The notes: a model not told the origin generated them from the sequence alone. A stretch of DNA of 64,000 nucleotides from Deltaproteobacteria bacterium GWC2_55_46 (GCA_001595385.3 LVEI03000001.1:806001-870000); one strand, 5' to 3'. Shown: positions 30,016 to 38,733, counted from the stretch's first letter. Numbers and translations are program-made.

Positions 30016-30914
30016 AAACGCCCGCAAGGCTTTTCATGGCCACAAGGCCACAGTTCCTCCCGGCCGTAGCCGTTGCCGTTGGCCTCGGCGCCTCTGTAGC
30101 CTGGCGGGAGAGCGGGTCGTTTAACGCCTTCACCTTCTCGGTATCGATGGTCGCAGCCCTCCTCTACCACGCCGGGATGAACGTCTTGAATGACTACTAC
30201 GACTTCAAAAACGGCACGGACAGCATTAACAAAAGCGCCTTGTCGCCCTTTACCGGCGGGAGCAGGTTCATACAAACAGGGCTCATGACCCCATCCGGAA
30301 CGTTCGCCCTCGGCGCGGCCCTTATCGCGGCTGGGTCGATTGCCGGCATCTACCTTGCTCTTACGACAAGCCCGTTGCTCTTTGCCATAGGTTTTTTAGG
30401 GCTCCTCTCAGGGTATTTCTACTCAGCCCCTCCGGTATTCCTTGTTGGCAGGGGGCTCGGTGAGATAACCGTCGGAGTAACCTTCGGCCTCCTCACGGTG
30501 CTCGGGGCCTACCTAGTGCAGACGGGTACGATAAGCCTCTTTCCGGTATTCGCCTCCCTCCCCCTCTCCTTCCTCATAGCGGGCCTTCTTTACGTAAACG
30601 AGTTCCCGGACTTCGAGGCAGACAGGAGCGCCGGCAAGAGGACACTCGTGGTGCGCCTCGGCCCGGAGCGCGCCAGGTACGGGCTCATTTTTATCCTGAT
30701 ACTTACTTACTCGTCGCTTGTTGCCGGGGTCATTCTCGGCTTCCTGCCTAAAGCGTCTCTCATCGTAGTGCTGACCGCCTTTATCTCTATCCCGGGGGCC
30801 CTCTGCCTTATACGGAATTACAATGGCGGGCCAGCCCTCATACCAGCCATAAAGGCAGTGATCCTCACCCACCTCGCCACAGGCCTCATCCAGATAATCG
30901 CGGACCTCATCTAA
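30012..30914 (+). CDS. menA: UbiA-family prenyltransferase (MenA-like)
   Basis: A 300-residue, roughly nine-helix membrane enzyme. The first Asp motif is NDYYDFKNGTD (about residues 60-70) and the second is DFEADRSAGKRTL (about 199-211), the pair that binds the prenyl diphosphate. The spacing and N-terminal RPQFLPA fit 1,4-dihydroxy-2-naphthoate prenyltransferase of menaquinone synthesis, though another UbiA substrate cannot be excluded. The start at 30012 overlaps the antiporter stop (ATGA). A longer in-frame extension back to 29850 is antiporter sequence read out of frame. Confidence 0.8.
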   Translation: MKTPARLFMATRPQFLPAVAVAVGLGASVAWRESGSFNAFTFSVSMVAALLYHAGMNVLNDYYDFKNGTDSINKSALSPFTGGSRFIQTGLMTPSGTFALGAALIAAGSIAGIYLALTTSPLLFAIGFLGLLSGYFYSAPPVFLVGRGLGEITVGVTFGLLTVLGAYLVQTGTISLFPVFASLPLSFLIAGLLYVNEFPDFEADRSAGKRTLVVRLGPERARYGLIFILILTYSSLVAGVILGFLPKASLIVVLTAFISIPGALCLIRNYNGGPALIPAIKAVILTHLATGLIQIIADLI

Positions 30915-31007
30915 AGTCCAGCCACTTGACTACTGAAGCGGCGTACCTATCATTTATTTGTTAAACACAGGCGGCCTTTCATGCCGATTGACGAAAGGAG
31001 GACGGAT

Positions 31008-31085
31008 ATGACGCTTGAGAAGTGGATTTGGAGATATCGCTTCAGGACAATACCCTTACGCTCAAGGGCGCGCGCCGGGCTCTTG
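31008..31085 (+). pseudogene. Remnant of an Hsp20 (small heat-shock protein) gene
   Basis: A strong ribosome site (AAAGGAGGA, 30994-31002) precedes ATG at 31008 and the peptide MTLEKW, which resembles the start of many Hsp20 proteins. In the next frame, from 31022, the DNA encodes VDLEISLQDNTLTLKGARR, a close look-alike of the Hsp20 alpha-crystallin strand motif (DIEI-EDNTLTLKGER type). About 50 codons that should separate the two are missing and the frame is shifted, so this looks like an internally deleted, dead gene. The identification rests on one short motif. Confidence 0.45.
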
Positions 31086-31098
31086 ACTATTCCGTCCA

Positions 31099-31497
31099 TC
31101 AATTCGGACTTAAGCCATTGTTGTTGACGAGGTCCAGTGGCGTGGTTGTCCAGACGTCTATGCCGAGCTCACCTGAGACCCTCAGCACCCTGTCAAGGAA
31201 CCGCCTGTCCCCTTCCCTTTCCATTATCAGAAGTATGCCCGGGCTACGCCCTGTCATGGACGAATAGTACAGGGCCTGCCCTATCGCCTCGGCCCATTTG
31301 GGAGCGAAATCGACCTCGACCGCGTGGGTATCGGTAAGGCAGTCGACACGCGTCCTGTCAGGCAGAACGGCCTCAGCCACCCCGCCGGCGTTTTCGCACC
31401 AGCGGGCCTGGTACGCCCTTTCGTTATACTCTCTCGCGAGGCACGCGCCGGGTATAATAAAGAAGATTATCATCGTCAGGCTTAAAAACCTCATCAA
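31099..31497 (-). CDS. Small exported protein of unknown function
   Basis: A 132-residue protein with an N-terminal signal peptide (MIIFFIIPGACLA). The mature part has two cysteines (WCENAGG and DCLTDT) and the segment RVDCLTDTHAVEVDFAPKW followed by AIGQALYYS. I recall this as a widespread family of uncharacterised proteins. The D...E-x-D...K spacing and the Q-x3-Y element resemble PD-(D/E)XK nuclease-fold proteins, but no activity is claimed. It has no operon partner and ends beside the Hsp20 remnant. Confidence 0.65.
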   Translation of the reverse strand: MMRFLSLTMIIFFIIPGACLAREYNERAYQARWCENAGGVAEAVLPDRTRVDCLTDTHAVEVDFAPKWAEAIGQALYYSSMTGRSPGILLIMEREGDRRFLDRVLRVSGELGIDVWTTTPLDLVNNNGLSPN

Positions 31498-31671
31498 GCA
31501 ATCTTAACGCGGGTTTTCCATTTATCAACCGGACTTGCTTGCCGTGATAGAGGTTATGGGCTATATTCCTTTTGTGATTTGCAAGGTGAACGGCTGGATA
31601 TCATCACTCCGGCTGACAACACGGGTAAAGCTGTTATAGCGGCTAAATCGGAGCCCTGAAAGGAGTATCGG

Positions 31672-33039
31672 ATGCGGCGCGGTACTATAGCCGAAAGGCT
31701 TGTCGACTATGCCCTTGCTCTTAAGTACGAAGACCTGCCCGGAGAGGCGGTCCATGAGGCCAAAAGAAGGCTCGTCGACTCGTTCGCGTGCATGCTCGGG
31801 GGCTATGAGGCGCCGCCGGCAAAGGCTGCAATGAGAGCAGCGCCTGTGGTCACAAACGGCCTGGCCTCGACCATATTCGGCTCCCCCCTTCCTACCACCC
31901 CGGAGGCCGCGGCCTTCGCAAACGGCATACTTGTAAGATACCTCGACTTCAACGATACATACTTATCAAAGGAACCGGCGCACCCTTCCGACAATATCCC
32001 TGCCGCGCTCGCAGCGGCACAGGCGGCCAATGCGGGGGGCAAGGAGCTTATAACGGCGATAGTCGCCGCCTACGAGGTGCAGTGCAGGCTCTGCGACGCC
32101 GCAACGCTTCGCACCAGGGGATGGGACCACGTGGCCTACGGCGCCTTTTCAGCAACGGTCGCCGCATCGATGCTTTTGGGCCTTTCAAGGGACGAATTCA
32201 TAAACGCCATAAACATAGCGGGGACGGTCTCACCGGCGCTCAGGCAATCGAGGGCCGGCGAGCTTTCGATGTGGAAGGGGTGCGCCTTCGCCAATACGTC
32301 CAAAGACGCGCTGTTCGCGTCGATCATGGCGAAAAACGGCATAACCGGCCCGGCCCCGATATTCGAAGGCGAGTTCGGCTTCGAGAAGACCGTATCAGGC
32401 CCGCTTGGGCTGTCGGAAACCTTCGGCGGCGAAGGCGGGGAACGCTTCAAGATACTCGACACCTATATCAAGTTCTATCCGGCCGAGTACCATTCACAGA
32501 GCGCGATAGGTGCGGCTGTAGAGCTTGTGGCCGACATAGTTGACCCGAAGGAGATAGAATCTGTCGTGGTAAGTACCTTCGGGGCCGGCTTCGAGATAAT
32601 CGGCTCCGGGGATGAAAAATGGAGGCCCCGCACAAGGGAGACCGCAGACCACAGCCTGCCATTCCTCGTTGCAGCCGCCCTTCTTGACGGCAACGTGAAC
32701 CTCGCGACCTATTCAGACCGGATGGAAGACCCTGACCTCACTACACTCATCAAAAAGGTCAGGGTCGTGAAGGACGCTGAGCTTGACCGGATGTACCCCG
32801 GCGCGATACCGAACAGGGTAGAGGTCAAGCTCTCGTCAGGAGAGCTTCTGACAAGGGAGATGATATACCCGAAGGGCCATCCAAAAAACGCGATGACCGA
32901 CAGGGAGCTCGAAGAGAAGTTCAAAAACCTGGGCGGCTGGTATCTCGGGGACGGAATGGCTGAAAAGGCGCTATCAAAGTTATGGAAGGCAGAGGAGGCC
33001 AAAAGCGTAATGGAGCTGCTAAGGCTTTTCATGAGGTGA
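31672..33039 (+). CDS. MmgE/PrpD family protein
   Basis: A 455-residue cytoplasmic enzyme of the 2-methylcitrate dehydratase (PrpD) / MmgE superfamily. The N-terminal helical domain has RRLVDSFACMLGGYEAP, and the middle has the family segments VRYLDFNDTY and KGCAFANTSKDALFAS; the small C-terminal domain starts near residue 270. AAGGAG precedes the ATG. It is followed after 3 bases by a PrpB-like lyase, so the pair may act in the methylcitrate cycle. PrpC (methylcitrate synthase) is absent from the window, and the family has other substrates, so the exact reaction is uncertain. Confidence 0.85.
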   Translation: MRRGTIAERLVDYALALKYEDLPGEAVHEAKRRLVDSFACMLGGYEAPPAKAAMRAAPVVTNGLASTIFGSPLPTTPEAAAFANGILVRYLDFNDTYLSKEPAHPSDNIPAALAAAQAANAGGKELITAIVAAYEVQCRLCDAATLRTRGWDHVAYGAFSATVAASMLLGLSRDEFINAINIAGTVSPALRQSRAGELSMWKGCAFANTSKDALFASIMAKNGITGPAPIFEGEFGFEKTVSGPLGLSETFGGEGGERFKILDTYIKFYPAEYHSQSAIGAAVELVADIVDPKEIESVVVSTFGAGFEIIGSGDEKWRPRTRETADHSLPFLVAAALLDGNVNLATYSDRMEDPDLTTLIKKVRVVKDAELDRMYPGAIPNRVEVKLSSGELLTREMIYPKGHPKNAMTDRELEEKFKNLGGWYLGDGMAEKALSKLWKAEEAKSVMELLRLFMR

Positions 33040-33042
33040 GCT

Positions 33043-33879
33043 GTGGCCGAGAAAAACCTGCTCACTATAAAAACCAAACGTAAGGGCGCGCTCCCGATAC
33101 CCGGGGCCTTCAACGCGGCCTCTGCCATGCTCATCGAGAAGGCGGGCTTTGAGGCGGTATATATATCCGGGGCCGGGCTCTCGAACTCAAACGGCCTGCC
33201 TGACGCCGGTCTCCTTTCAAGGGAAGAGGTATTGCGCCTATCGTCATATATCTTAAAGGCGGTAAGCGTGCCTGCCGTCATCGACGCCGACACCGGCTTC
33301 GGCGGCCCTCAGGATGCGGCCCTTACAGTAAAGGCCTTTGAAGAGGCAGGCGCGTCGGCTATCCAGATAGAGGACCAGGAGTTCCCGAAAAGGTGCGGCC
33401 ACCTGCCCGGCAAGAGCGTAATACCAGCAGCCGAGTTCGCGGAGAAGGTCAGGGCGGCGGCTTCGGCGAGAAGCTCCAAAGACTTTCAGATAATCGCCAG
33501 GACAGACGCCAGGGGCGCTGGCACGCTCGATGAGGCCATACAGAGGGCGACCTTATACATCGAGGCAGGGGCTGACATAATATTCCCCGAGGCGCTTGAG
33601 ACAAGGGAGGAGTTCATCGAGTTCGCGCGGGCGGTGAAGGCCCCTCTCATGGCGAACATGACCGAGTTCGGGAAGAGCCCCTACTTGACTATGGATGATT
33701 GGAGCGAAATGGGTTATTCTTTTGTACTCTTCCCGATGACCGCCTTTAGAACAGGCATGAAGGCGATGGAAGAGGCCTTGAGCGAGCTTAAGGAGAAGGG
33801 CACTCAGAAAGGGCTGCTCAACAGGATGCAGACGCGGGAAGAGCTTTACAGGCTGATCAAGTACGACATCAATAAATAG
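33043..33879 (+). CDS. prpB: Methylisocitrate lyase-like (PrpB/PEP mutase family)
   Basis: A 278-residue (beta/alpha)8 enzyme of the isocitrate lyase superfamily, expected to cut 2-methylisocitrate to pyruvate and succinate. The catalytic KRCGH is at 116-120, with metal-site motifs DADTGFGG and IEDQ before it and the MANMTEFGKSP segment near the end. It starts with GTG at 33043, 3 bases after the PrpD-like gene. Both together suggest propionate or odd-chain carbon use. Confidence 0.88.
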   Translation: MAEKNLLTIKTKRKGALPIPGAFNAASAMLIEKAGFEAVYISGAGLSNSNGLPDAGLLSREEVLRLSSYILKAVSVPAVIDADTGFGGPQDAALTVKAFEEAGASAIQIEDQEFPKRCGHLPGKSVIPAAEFAEKVRAAASARSSKDFQIIARTDARGAGTLDEAIQRATLYIEAGADIIFPEALETREEFIEFARAVKAPLMANMTEFGKSPYLTMDDWSEMGYSFVLFPMTAFRTGMKAMEEALSELKEKGTQKGLLNRMQTREELYRLIKYDINK

Positions 33880-33884
33880 CGGAT

Positions 33885-34076
33885 ATGGACGAGAAGGCCG
33901 GGGAGAAAAACTGCTTCCACTGCAAGCACTTCTACATCACCTGGGACGAGTTCTTCCCGAAGGGATGCAAGGCCCTGGGCTTCAAGAGCCGGGAGGCGCC
34001 ATCGGCGGTGGTACAGAGGTCCTCTGGCATGGAATGCCAGATGTTCGAGCATAAAAAGGAACACGGGAAGGCGTAA
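33885..34076 (+). CDS. Small conserved Cys-rich protein
   Basis: A 63-residue protein with the pattern CFHCKHFYITWD - GCKALGFKSREAPS - SSGMECQMFE. Four cysteines in CxxC...C...C arrangement could bind zinc or an iron-sulphur cluster. I recall similar short proteins (CKHFYITW...GCRAYGF...CLMFE) in many deltaproteobacteria; their function is unknown to me. It starts 5 bases after the prpB-like stop, so it may be co-transcribed with it. Confidence 0.7.
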   Translation: MDEKAGEKNCFHCKHFYITWDEFFPKGCKALGFKSREAPSAVVQRSSGMECQMFEHKKEHGKA

Positions 34077-34139
34077 GGCTGGCTAACCTGTATACTCATT
34101 AACAAGTTGCTGAAGAACTCAAAATCACGATCACGTTCA

Positions 34140-34259
34140 GGCTGGTCAAAAAGGTCAAGATGCAGGGAGTCGAAACAGGAGGAATGCGGCGTACCTGGAT
34201 GGTACGCCGCAGTGACGAATTTTGATGACGACACAGCAGATTGGCCTTTTTCAACAGCC
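34140..34259. repeat. Dispersed inverted-repeat element, copy 2 (long form)
   Basis: A 120-base element with ends GGCTGGTCAAAAAGG and CCTTTTTCAACAGCC, nearly perfect inverted repeats. The middle contains a perfect 10-bp hairpin GCGGCGTACC / GGTACGCCGC (34186-34195 and 34201-34210). The ends and the ATGC and ACGAC...CAGCAGATTGGC words are shared with the copy at 1965-2030. Its right end lies just upstream of the tldD ribosome site. Confidence 0.75.
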
Positions 34260-34272
34260 TGTCAGGAGGAGC

Positions 34273-35664
34273 ATGGGACTGATAGAGAACTTCGACCCCT
34301 TCAAGGTATTAAAGGCGGCTCTTAAAAAAGGCGGCGAATACGCCGACATCTATCTTGAGGACACGGCCAACGCCTCGATAGTGGCGGAGGAAAAAAGGAT
34401 AGAGAAGGTCATAACAGGCAGGGACAGGGGCTGCGGCATCCGGGTCATAGCAGGGCTCAAGACCTACTTCGCCTATACCAACGACGTCTCCGAGAAAGGG
34501 CTCATCGAGGCGGCCTCCGCTGTCGCCCATGGCGTGCGGGATGGCAAGGAAGCCGGCGCAATAAACCTCAAGAAAAAAGAGACAGCCCCGGGCTTCGACA
34601 TAAAGAGGCTCCCGTACATGGGCGTGCTTGAAGAGAAGGTCGGGCTCGTGAACAGGGCCGCGGACGCTGCCTGGAAGTTCGACAAGAGGATAAGGCAGGT
34701 CAGGGTCGTCTACGGCGACGGGTGGCGGAGGATGGCCGTCGTAAACTCCCTTGGCGAGTGGATAGAAGAGGACCGGAACGCGCTCCTCTTCCTCTGCAAC
34801 GCCATCTCCGCCGAGGGGGACGTCATCCAGACCGGCTATGAGCCGCTCGGAGGCATAATGGGCCTTGAGGCATTCGATGAGACCCCTCCTGAGGCGATAG
34901 CGGAGACAGCGGCCAGAAGGGCGATAATGATGCTCGGCGCGAGGAGGGCGCCCGGCGGAAAGATGGCGGTAGTGCTCTCGAGCGAGGCTGGCGGCACCAT
35001 GGTGCACGAGGCCGTAGGCCACGGCCTTGAGGCCGACCTCGCCCTCCAGAACCTATCCGTATATTCCGGAAAGATAGGCCAGAAGGTCGCGAATGAGAAG
35101 ATAACCGTACTGGACGACTCGACGCTGCCTTACAGGAGGGGCTCTTTCTTCTTTGACGACGAAGGGACGCCCGCGGAGAAGACTGTGCTTATAGAGAACG
35201 GGGTCTTGAAGACCTACATGTGCGACAGGCTCAACGCGATGAAGTCAGGCTTTAAGTCCACAGGCAACGGCCGGAGGGAGTCATACCAGCACAGGCCGAT
35301 ACCGAGGATGACGAACACGATCATAGCGCCCGGCACCGAGGACCCGGATACGATAGTAAGGTCGCTGGACAAAGGCCTTTTCGTCAAGAAGATGGGCGGC
35401 GGCCAGGTAAATACCGTGAACGGGGACTTCGTCTTCGAGGTGACAGAGGGCTATATGATTGAGAAGGGCAAGATAGGCGAGCCTGTAAGGGGGGCTACCC
35501 TTACAGGAAACGGCCCTGACGTCCTCATGAACATAGACATGCTCGGGCGAGATCTGGGCTTCGGCATAGGCACCTGCGGCAAGGACAGCCAGGGAGTACC
35601 CGTATCAGATGCCCAGCCGACGCTCCGGATACCGGAGATAACCGTGGGGGGAAAGGCGAAGTAG
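34273..35664 (+). CDS. tldD: TldD family metalloprotease
   Basis: Zinc-dependent peptidase subunit that with TldE/PmbA trims modified peptides and unfolded proteins. The 463-residue protein has the HExxxH site HEAVGH (from residue 245) followed by GLEADL, and the conserved GTPAEKTVLIENGVLKTYM and SGFKSTGNGRRESY blocks. I choose ATG 34273, preceded by AGGAGG (34264-34269). An in-frame ATG at 34222 lies inside the repeat element and would add 17 residues translated from it. No TldE partner is in the window. Confidence 0.9.
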   Translation: MGLIENFDPFKVLKAALKKGGEYADIYLEDTANASIVAEEKRIEKVITGRDRGCGIRVIAGLKTYFAYTNDVSEKGLIEAASAVAHGVRDGKEAGAINLKKKETAPGFDIKRLPYMGVLEEKVGLVNRAADAAWKFDKRIRQVRVVYGDGWRRMAVVNSLGEWIEEDRNALLFLCNAISAEGDVIQTGYEPLGGIMGLEAFDETPPEAIAETAARRAIMMLGARRAPGGKMAVVLSSEAGGTMVHEAVGHGLEADLALQNLSVYSGKIGQKVANEKITVLDDSTLPYRRGSFFFDDEGTPAEKTVLIENGVLKTYMCDRLNAMKSGFKSTGNGRRESYQHRPIPRMTNTIIAPGTEDPDTIVRSLDKGLFVKKMGGGQVNTVNGDFVFEVTEGYMIEKGKIGEPVRGATLTGNGPDVLMNIDMLGRDLGFGIGTCGKDSQGVPVSDAQPTLRIPEITVGGKAK

Positions 35665-36030
35665 CGGAGTGTTTTTGTACTTAAAACAACTTCGGGCATA
35701 AGACGTAAGCGAGCATAGGGCTGGGGGAGGGGCGCGCGAGCCTTATGCCAAGAAAAGCGCGGCAGCGCGCAAAAGGCCTTTCTACAAAAGACTGCAAAAG
35801 GAAAATAAAAAAAACTGGAAAAAAATTCTGACTTACAAATATTCGCCTGATTACAACAGCATCTCTATTGCCGAAAAACCCAAAGCCTGTGAAGGCATAA
35901 ACCTGTTCATCCTGGGAACAGGAATCGGCTGCAAGCTTTAGACTCACCGGAAGAACTGTAAATTTTAAATCCCCCCCACATCCTTGACACCCCCTTCCAC
36001 ATAACTTAAAATGAGCGAAGACATGTTCCC
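35665..36030. other. Non-coding, AT-richer gap upstream of cstA
   Basis: About 365 bases. The stretch 35780-35950 is clearly more AT-rich than its neighbours and full of A runs. Only short open frames are present (for example ATG 35745 to 35831 on the plus strand, and an 88-codon minus frame 35681-35947), none with a ribosome site or recognisable protein. It ends with a good cstA promoter. It may be a decayed gene or a long untranslated leader. Confidence 0.4.
35984..36012 (+). promoter_or_regulatory. Sigma-70 promoter of cstA
   Basis: TTGACA (35984-35989), a 17-base spacer and TAAAAT (36007-36012): a near-consensus promoter 18 bases before the cstA ATG. The expected transcription start is only about 10 bases before the gene, so the leader is very short. 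Confidence 0.7.
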
Positions 36031-37938
36031 ATGAAATTATCCAGCGTGATCATAGCGATATTCGCGCTCCTTTTCGCAGTCTCATTCGGCGTCGTTGTGC
36101 GCGTCATAAACCCGTCCGAGAACGTCAACGCCCTCTGGCTCGTGGTCTCGGCCGCGTGCTTCTTCATCATAGTCTACCGCCTTTACGGGTCGTTCATCGC
36201 GGCAAAGATACTCGCCCTCGACGACAGACGCGTAACCCCCGCCATAAGGCTCAACGACGGCAGGGACTACCACCCGACGCATACCCTTGTGCTCTTCGGC
36301 CATCACTTCGCGGCCATAGCCGGGGCTGGCCCGCTCATAGGCCCGGTGCTCGCGGCCCAGTTCGGCTATCTCCCCGGCTTCCTGTGGATACTTATCGGCG
36401 CGGCCTTCGGCGGGGCGGTGCATGACATGATAATACTCTTCGCGTCTGTCCGCAGGAACGGATGCTCTCTTGCGCAGATGGCCAGGAACGAGGTCGGCCC
36501 TGTTGCCGGCTTTACCGCCGCGCTCGCCATCCTCTTTATCATCATAGTCGCGATGGCAGGCCTGGGGCTCGCGGTGGTAAACGCCCTGTACAAAAGCCCC
36601 TGGGGCGCCTTCACCATATTCATGACCATACCCATAGCCCTCCTCATGGGTGTCTACCTCTACAGGCTCAGGCCCGGCAAGGTCGCCGAGGTGAGCGTCA
36701 TAGGTGTTGTGCTCCTTTTGGCGGCGGTGCTCGGCGGAAGGTACATACAGGGAAGCATGCTGGAGCCGGTATTCAGCCATGACAAAGGCTTTCTCATCTG
36801 GGCGCTGGCCATATACGGCTTTCTCGCCTCTGTCCTTCCTGTCTGGCTTCTGCTCGCTCCAAGGGACTATCTTTCGACATACTTGAAGATCGGGACGGTC
36901 CTCATCCTTGCCGGAGGGGTCATAATACTCGCCCCTGACATAAAGATGCCAGCCGTCACCAGGTTCGTCGACGGCGGCGGCCCGATAATCCCGGGCACAG
37001 TATTCCCGTTCATGTTCATAACGATAGCCTGCGGGGCCATCTCCGGCTTCCATTCGCTCATATCGTCAGGCACTACGCCAAAGATGATAGAGCGGGAGAG
37101 CGATATCCGCGCGATAGGCTTCGGCGCCATGCTCTGCGAGGGCTTTGTGGCGGTAATAGCCATCATTGCCGCTACGGTCCTCATACCGGGAGATTACTTC
37201 GCCATAAACACGACTCTTTCCGCAGACGCCCTGTCAGCCATGGGCTTCGCGCCTGAGAGGATATCCGAGCTATCCTCCACCGTAGGCGTTGACGTCTCCG
37301 GGAGACCTGGCGGAGCGGTTTCTCTTGCGGTAGGCATGGCCTCGATTTTCAGCGCCCTGCCCGGCATGACCGGGCTCATGCCCTACTGGTACAACTTCGC
37401 CCTCATGTTCGAGGCCCTTTTTATCCTCACGACCGTCGATGCCGGGACAAGGGTGGCGAGGTTCATCCTCCAGGAGTTCGGCGGCCGCTTCTACAGGCCG
37501 ATCGGGCGGACCGATTGGATGCCGGGGGTGATACTTACGAGCGCGCTTGTAGTGGCGGCCTGGGGCTACCTCATAAGCTCCGGGAGCGTGTCGACCATCT
37601 GGCCCATGTTCGGGGTGGCAAACCAGCTGCTGGCGGCCCTCGCCCTGAGCGTTGGCACGACGATACTCCTTAAGATGGGCAAGGCACGGTACGTCTGGAT
37701 AACCCTTGTGCCGATGGCGTTCATGGTAGTGATGACAATTGTCGCCGCATGGAAGCTTTTCTGGATATTCACGGCAAAGGCCGCCGCGTCCGTTGACCCG
37801 TCCCAGGCCTTCACGTTCAGGCTGGATTCCATACTTGTCGCTGTCATGGCCGCCCTCGCGGTAATAGCCGTCCTCGATTCAGCCATAAAATGGCGGGGCC
37901 TCATCTCAAAAGACCTCCCGGTCGCCGAAGCCGAATAG
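36031..37938 (+). CDS. cstA: CstA-family peptide/pyruvate transporter
   Basis: A 635-residue inner-membrane carrier with about 16 helices, of the carbon-starvation CstA family that imports peptides or pyruvate. Recognisable blocks are TPAIRLNDGRDYHPTHTLVLFGHHFAAIAGAGPLIGPV written here in parts: NDGRDYHPT near residue 73, GHHFAAIAGAGP near 90, and SGTTPKM and VDAGTRVARF further on. It follows a near-consensus promoter. It is separate from the phosphoribosyltransferase gene downstream, which has its own promoter. Confidence 0.93.
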   Translation: MKLSSVIIAIFALLFAVSFGVVVRVINPSENVNALWLVVSAACFFIIVYRLYGSFIAAKILALDDRRVTPAIRLNDGRDYHPTHTLVLFGHHFAAIAGAGPLIGPVLAAQFGYLPGFLWILIGAAFGGAVHDMIILFASVRRNGCSLAQMARNEVGPVAGFTAALAILFIIIVAMAGLGLAVVNALYKSPWGAFTIFMTIPIALLMGVYLYRLRPGKVAEVSVIGVVLLLAAVLGGRYIQGSMLEPVFSHDKGFLIWALAIYGFLASVLPVWLLLAPRDYLSTYLKIGTVLILAGGVIILAPDIKMPAVTRFVDGGGPIIPGTVFPFMFITIACGAISGFHSLISSGTTPKMIERESDIRAIGFGAMLCEGFVAVIAIIAATVLIPGDYFAINTTLSADALSAMGFAPERISELSSTVGVDVSGRPGGAVSLAVGMASIFSALPGMTGLMPYWYNFALMFEALFILTTVDAGTRVARFILQEFGGRFYRPIGRTDWMPGVILTSALVVAAWGYLISSGSVSTIWPMFGVANQLLAALALSVGTTILLKMGKARYVWITLVPMAFMVVMTIVAAWKLFWIFTAKAAASVDPSQAFTFRLDSILVAVMAALAVIAVLDSAIKWRGLISKDLPVAEAE

Positions 37939-37997
37939 CAAAACCGCATAAAATCCCCTTGTTGAAAAGCTCACACGCACGTTCCGGCTGCGGATTC

Positions 37998-38025
37998 TTG
38001 ACAAAGAGACGGCAGAAGATATGCT
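37998..38025 (+). promoter_or_regulatory. Candidate sigma-70 promoter of the phosphoribosyltransferase gene
   Basis: TTGACA (37998-38003), a 16-base spacer and TATGCT (38020-38025). The AGGAGG ribosome site at 38032-38037 begins just where transcription would start, so the leader would be very short. Confidence 0.4.
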
Positions 38026-38042
38026 TTAGGCAGGAGGCCATA

Positions 38043-38714
38043 ATGGATAAGTCCGCGCCTTACACGGATAGGCTTGCCGCGGGCAGGGCACTTGCGGAAA
38101 GGCTTAAAAAGCACTCTGGCGACCGCCCGGTCATAGTCGGCCTCCCCAGGGGTGGCGTTGTAGTCGCGGCCGAGATCGCCCGCGTATTGAAGGCCGATCT
38201 CGATGTGATACTCGCCGGAAAACTGAGGGCGCCATATAACCCTGAACTGGCCATAGGCGCTGTAACTGAAGAGGGGCAGGTCTATATAAACAACCTCGCC
38301 ATAAGGAGCCTCCATATAAAGGAAAGCTATATAGAAGAAGAGCAGAGGTCCAGGCTCAACGCTATGAGGGAGCGCCTCAGCCTCTACAGGCTGGTCAAAG
38401 GCAAGGTGCCTCTCAAGGGAAGGACGGTTATCATCGTCGACGACGGCCTGGCCACGGGCTCCACGATGATATCAGCCATACAGGCCGCGCACGCCTCAGG
38501 GGCGAAAAAGATAATCGTAGCCGTACCAGGGGGGCCAGCCGACACGGTCGAGCGCATAGAGAACATGGACGAGGTCTCGGAGGTCATCTGCCCCCTCATA
38601 CCGGACCTCTTCTTCGCGGTAAGCCAGCTCTATTACGACTTCCAGCAGGTCGAGGACATCGAAGTCATCGAGATATTGAGGGCCTCTGTGGAGGAAGAGC
38701 GAAAACGCGCCTGA
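38043..38714 (+). CDS. Type I phosphoribosyltransferase-fold protein
   Basis: A 223-residue cytoplasmic protein with the PRPP-binding motif VIIVDDGLATGST (129-141) and the N-terminal VGLPRGGVVVAAEIA loop. It belongs to the PRT proteins of the COG1926 kind, often of unknown substrate. A Met at 38043 after AGGAGG (38032-38037) is the start; the open frame reaches back to 37890 inside cstA without meaning. No purine or pyrimidine genes are adjacent, so the role is open. Confidence 0.85.
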   Translation: MDKSAPYTDRLAAGRALAERLKKHSGDRPVIVGLPRGGVVVAAEIARVLKADLDVILAGKLRAPYNPELAIGAVTEEGQVYINNLAIRSLHIKESYIEEEQRSRLNAMRERLSLYRLVKGKVPLKGRTVIIVDDGLATGSTMISAIQAAHASGAKKIIVAVPGGPADTVERIENMDEVSEVICPLIPDLFFAVSQLYYDFQQVEDIEVIEILRASVEEERKRA

Positions 38715-38733
38715 AGCCCTTTCAGGCCTTTAT
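38709..38733. terminator. Hairpin between convergent genes, probable terminator
   Basis: GCCTGAA (38709-38715), loop GCCCT, TTCAGGC (38721-38727), then CTTTAT. The stem includes the stop codon of the phosphoribosyltransferase gene. It lies between it and the convergent PilZ gene. The T run is weak. Confidence 0.5.

Noticed and set aside
35681-35947. 88-codon minus-strand frame in the tldD-cstA gap
   Set aside because: No ribosome site or recognisable protein; aromatic-rich and probably chance.
36082-37053. 323-codon minus-strand open frame opposite cstA
   Set aside because: Antisense shadow; the protein is rich in Arg, Asp, Tyr and Gly with no domain, and cstA is a clear gene.
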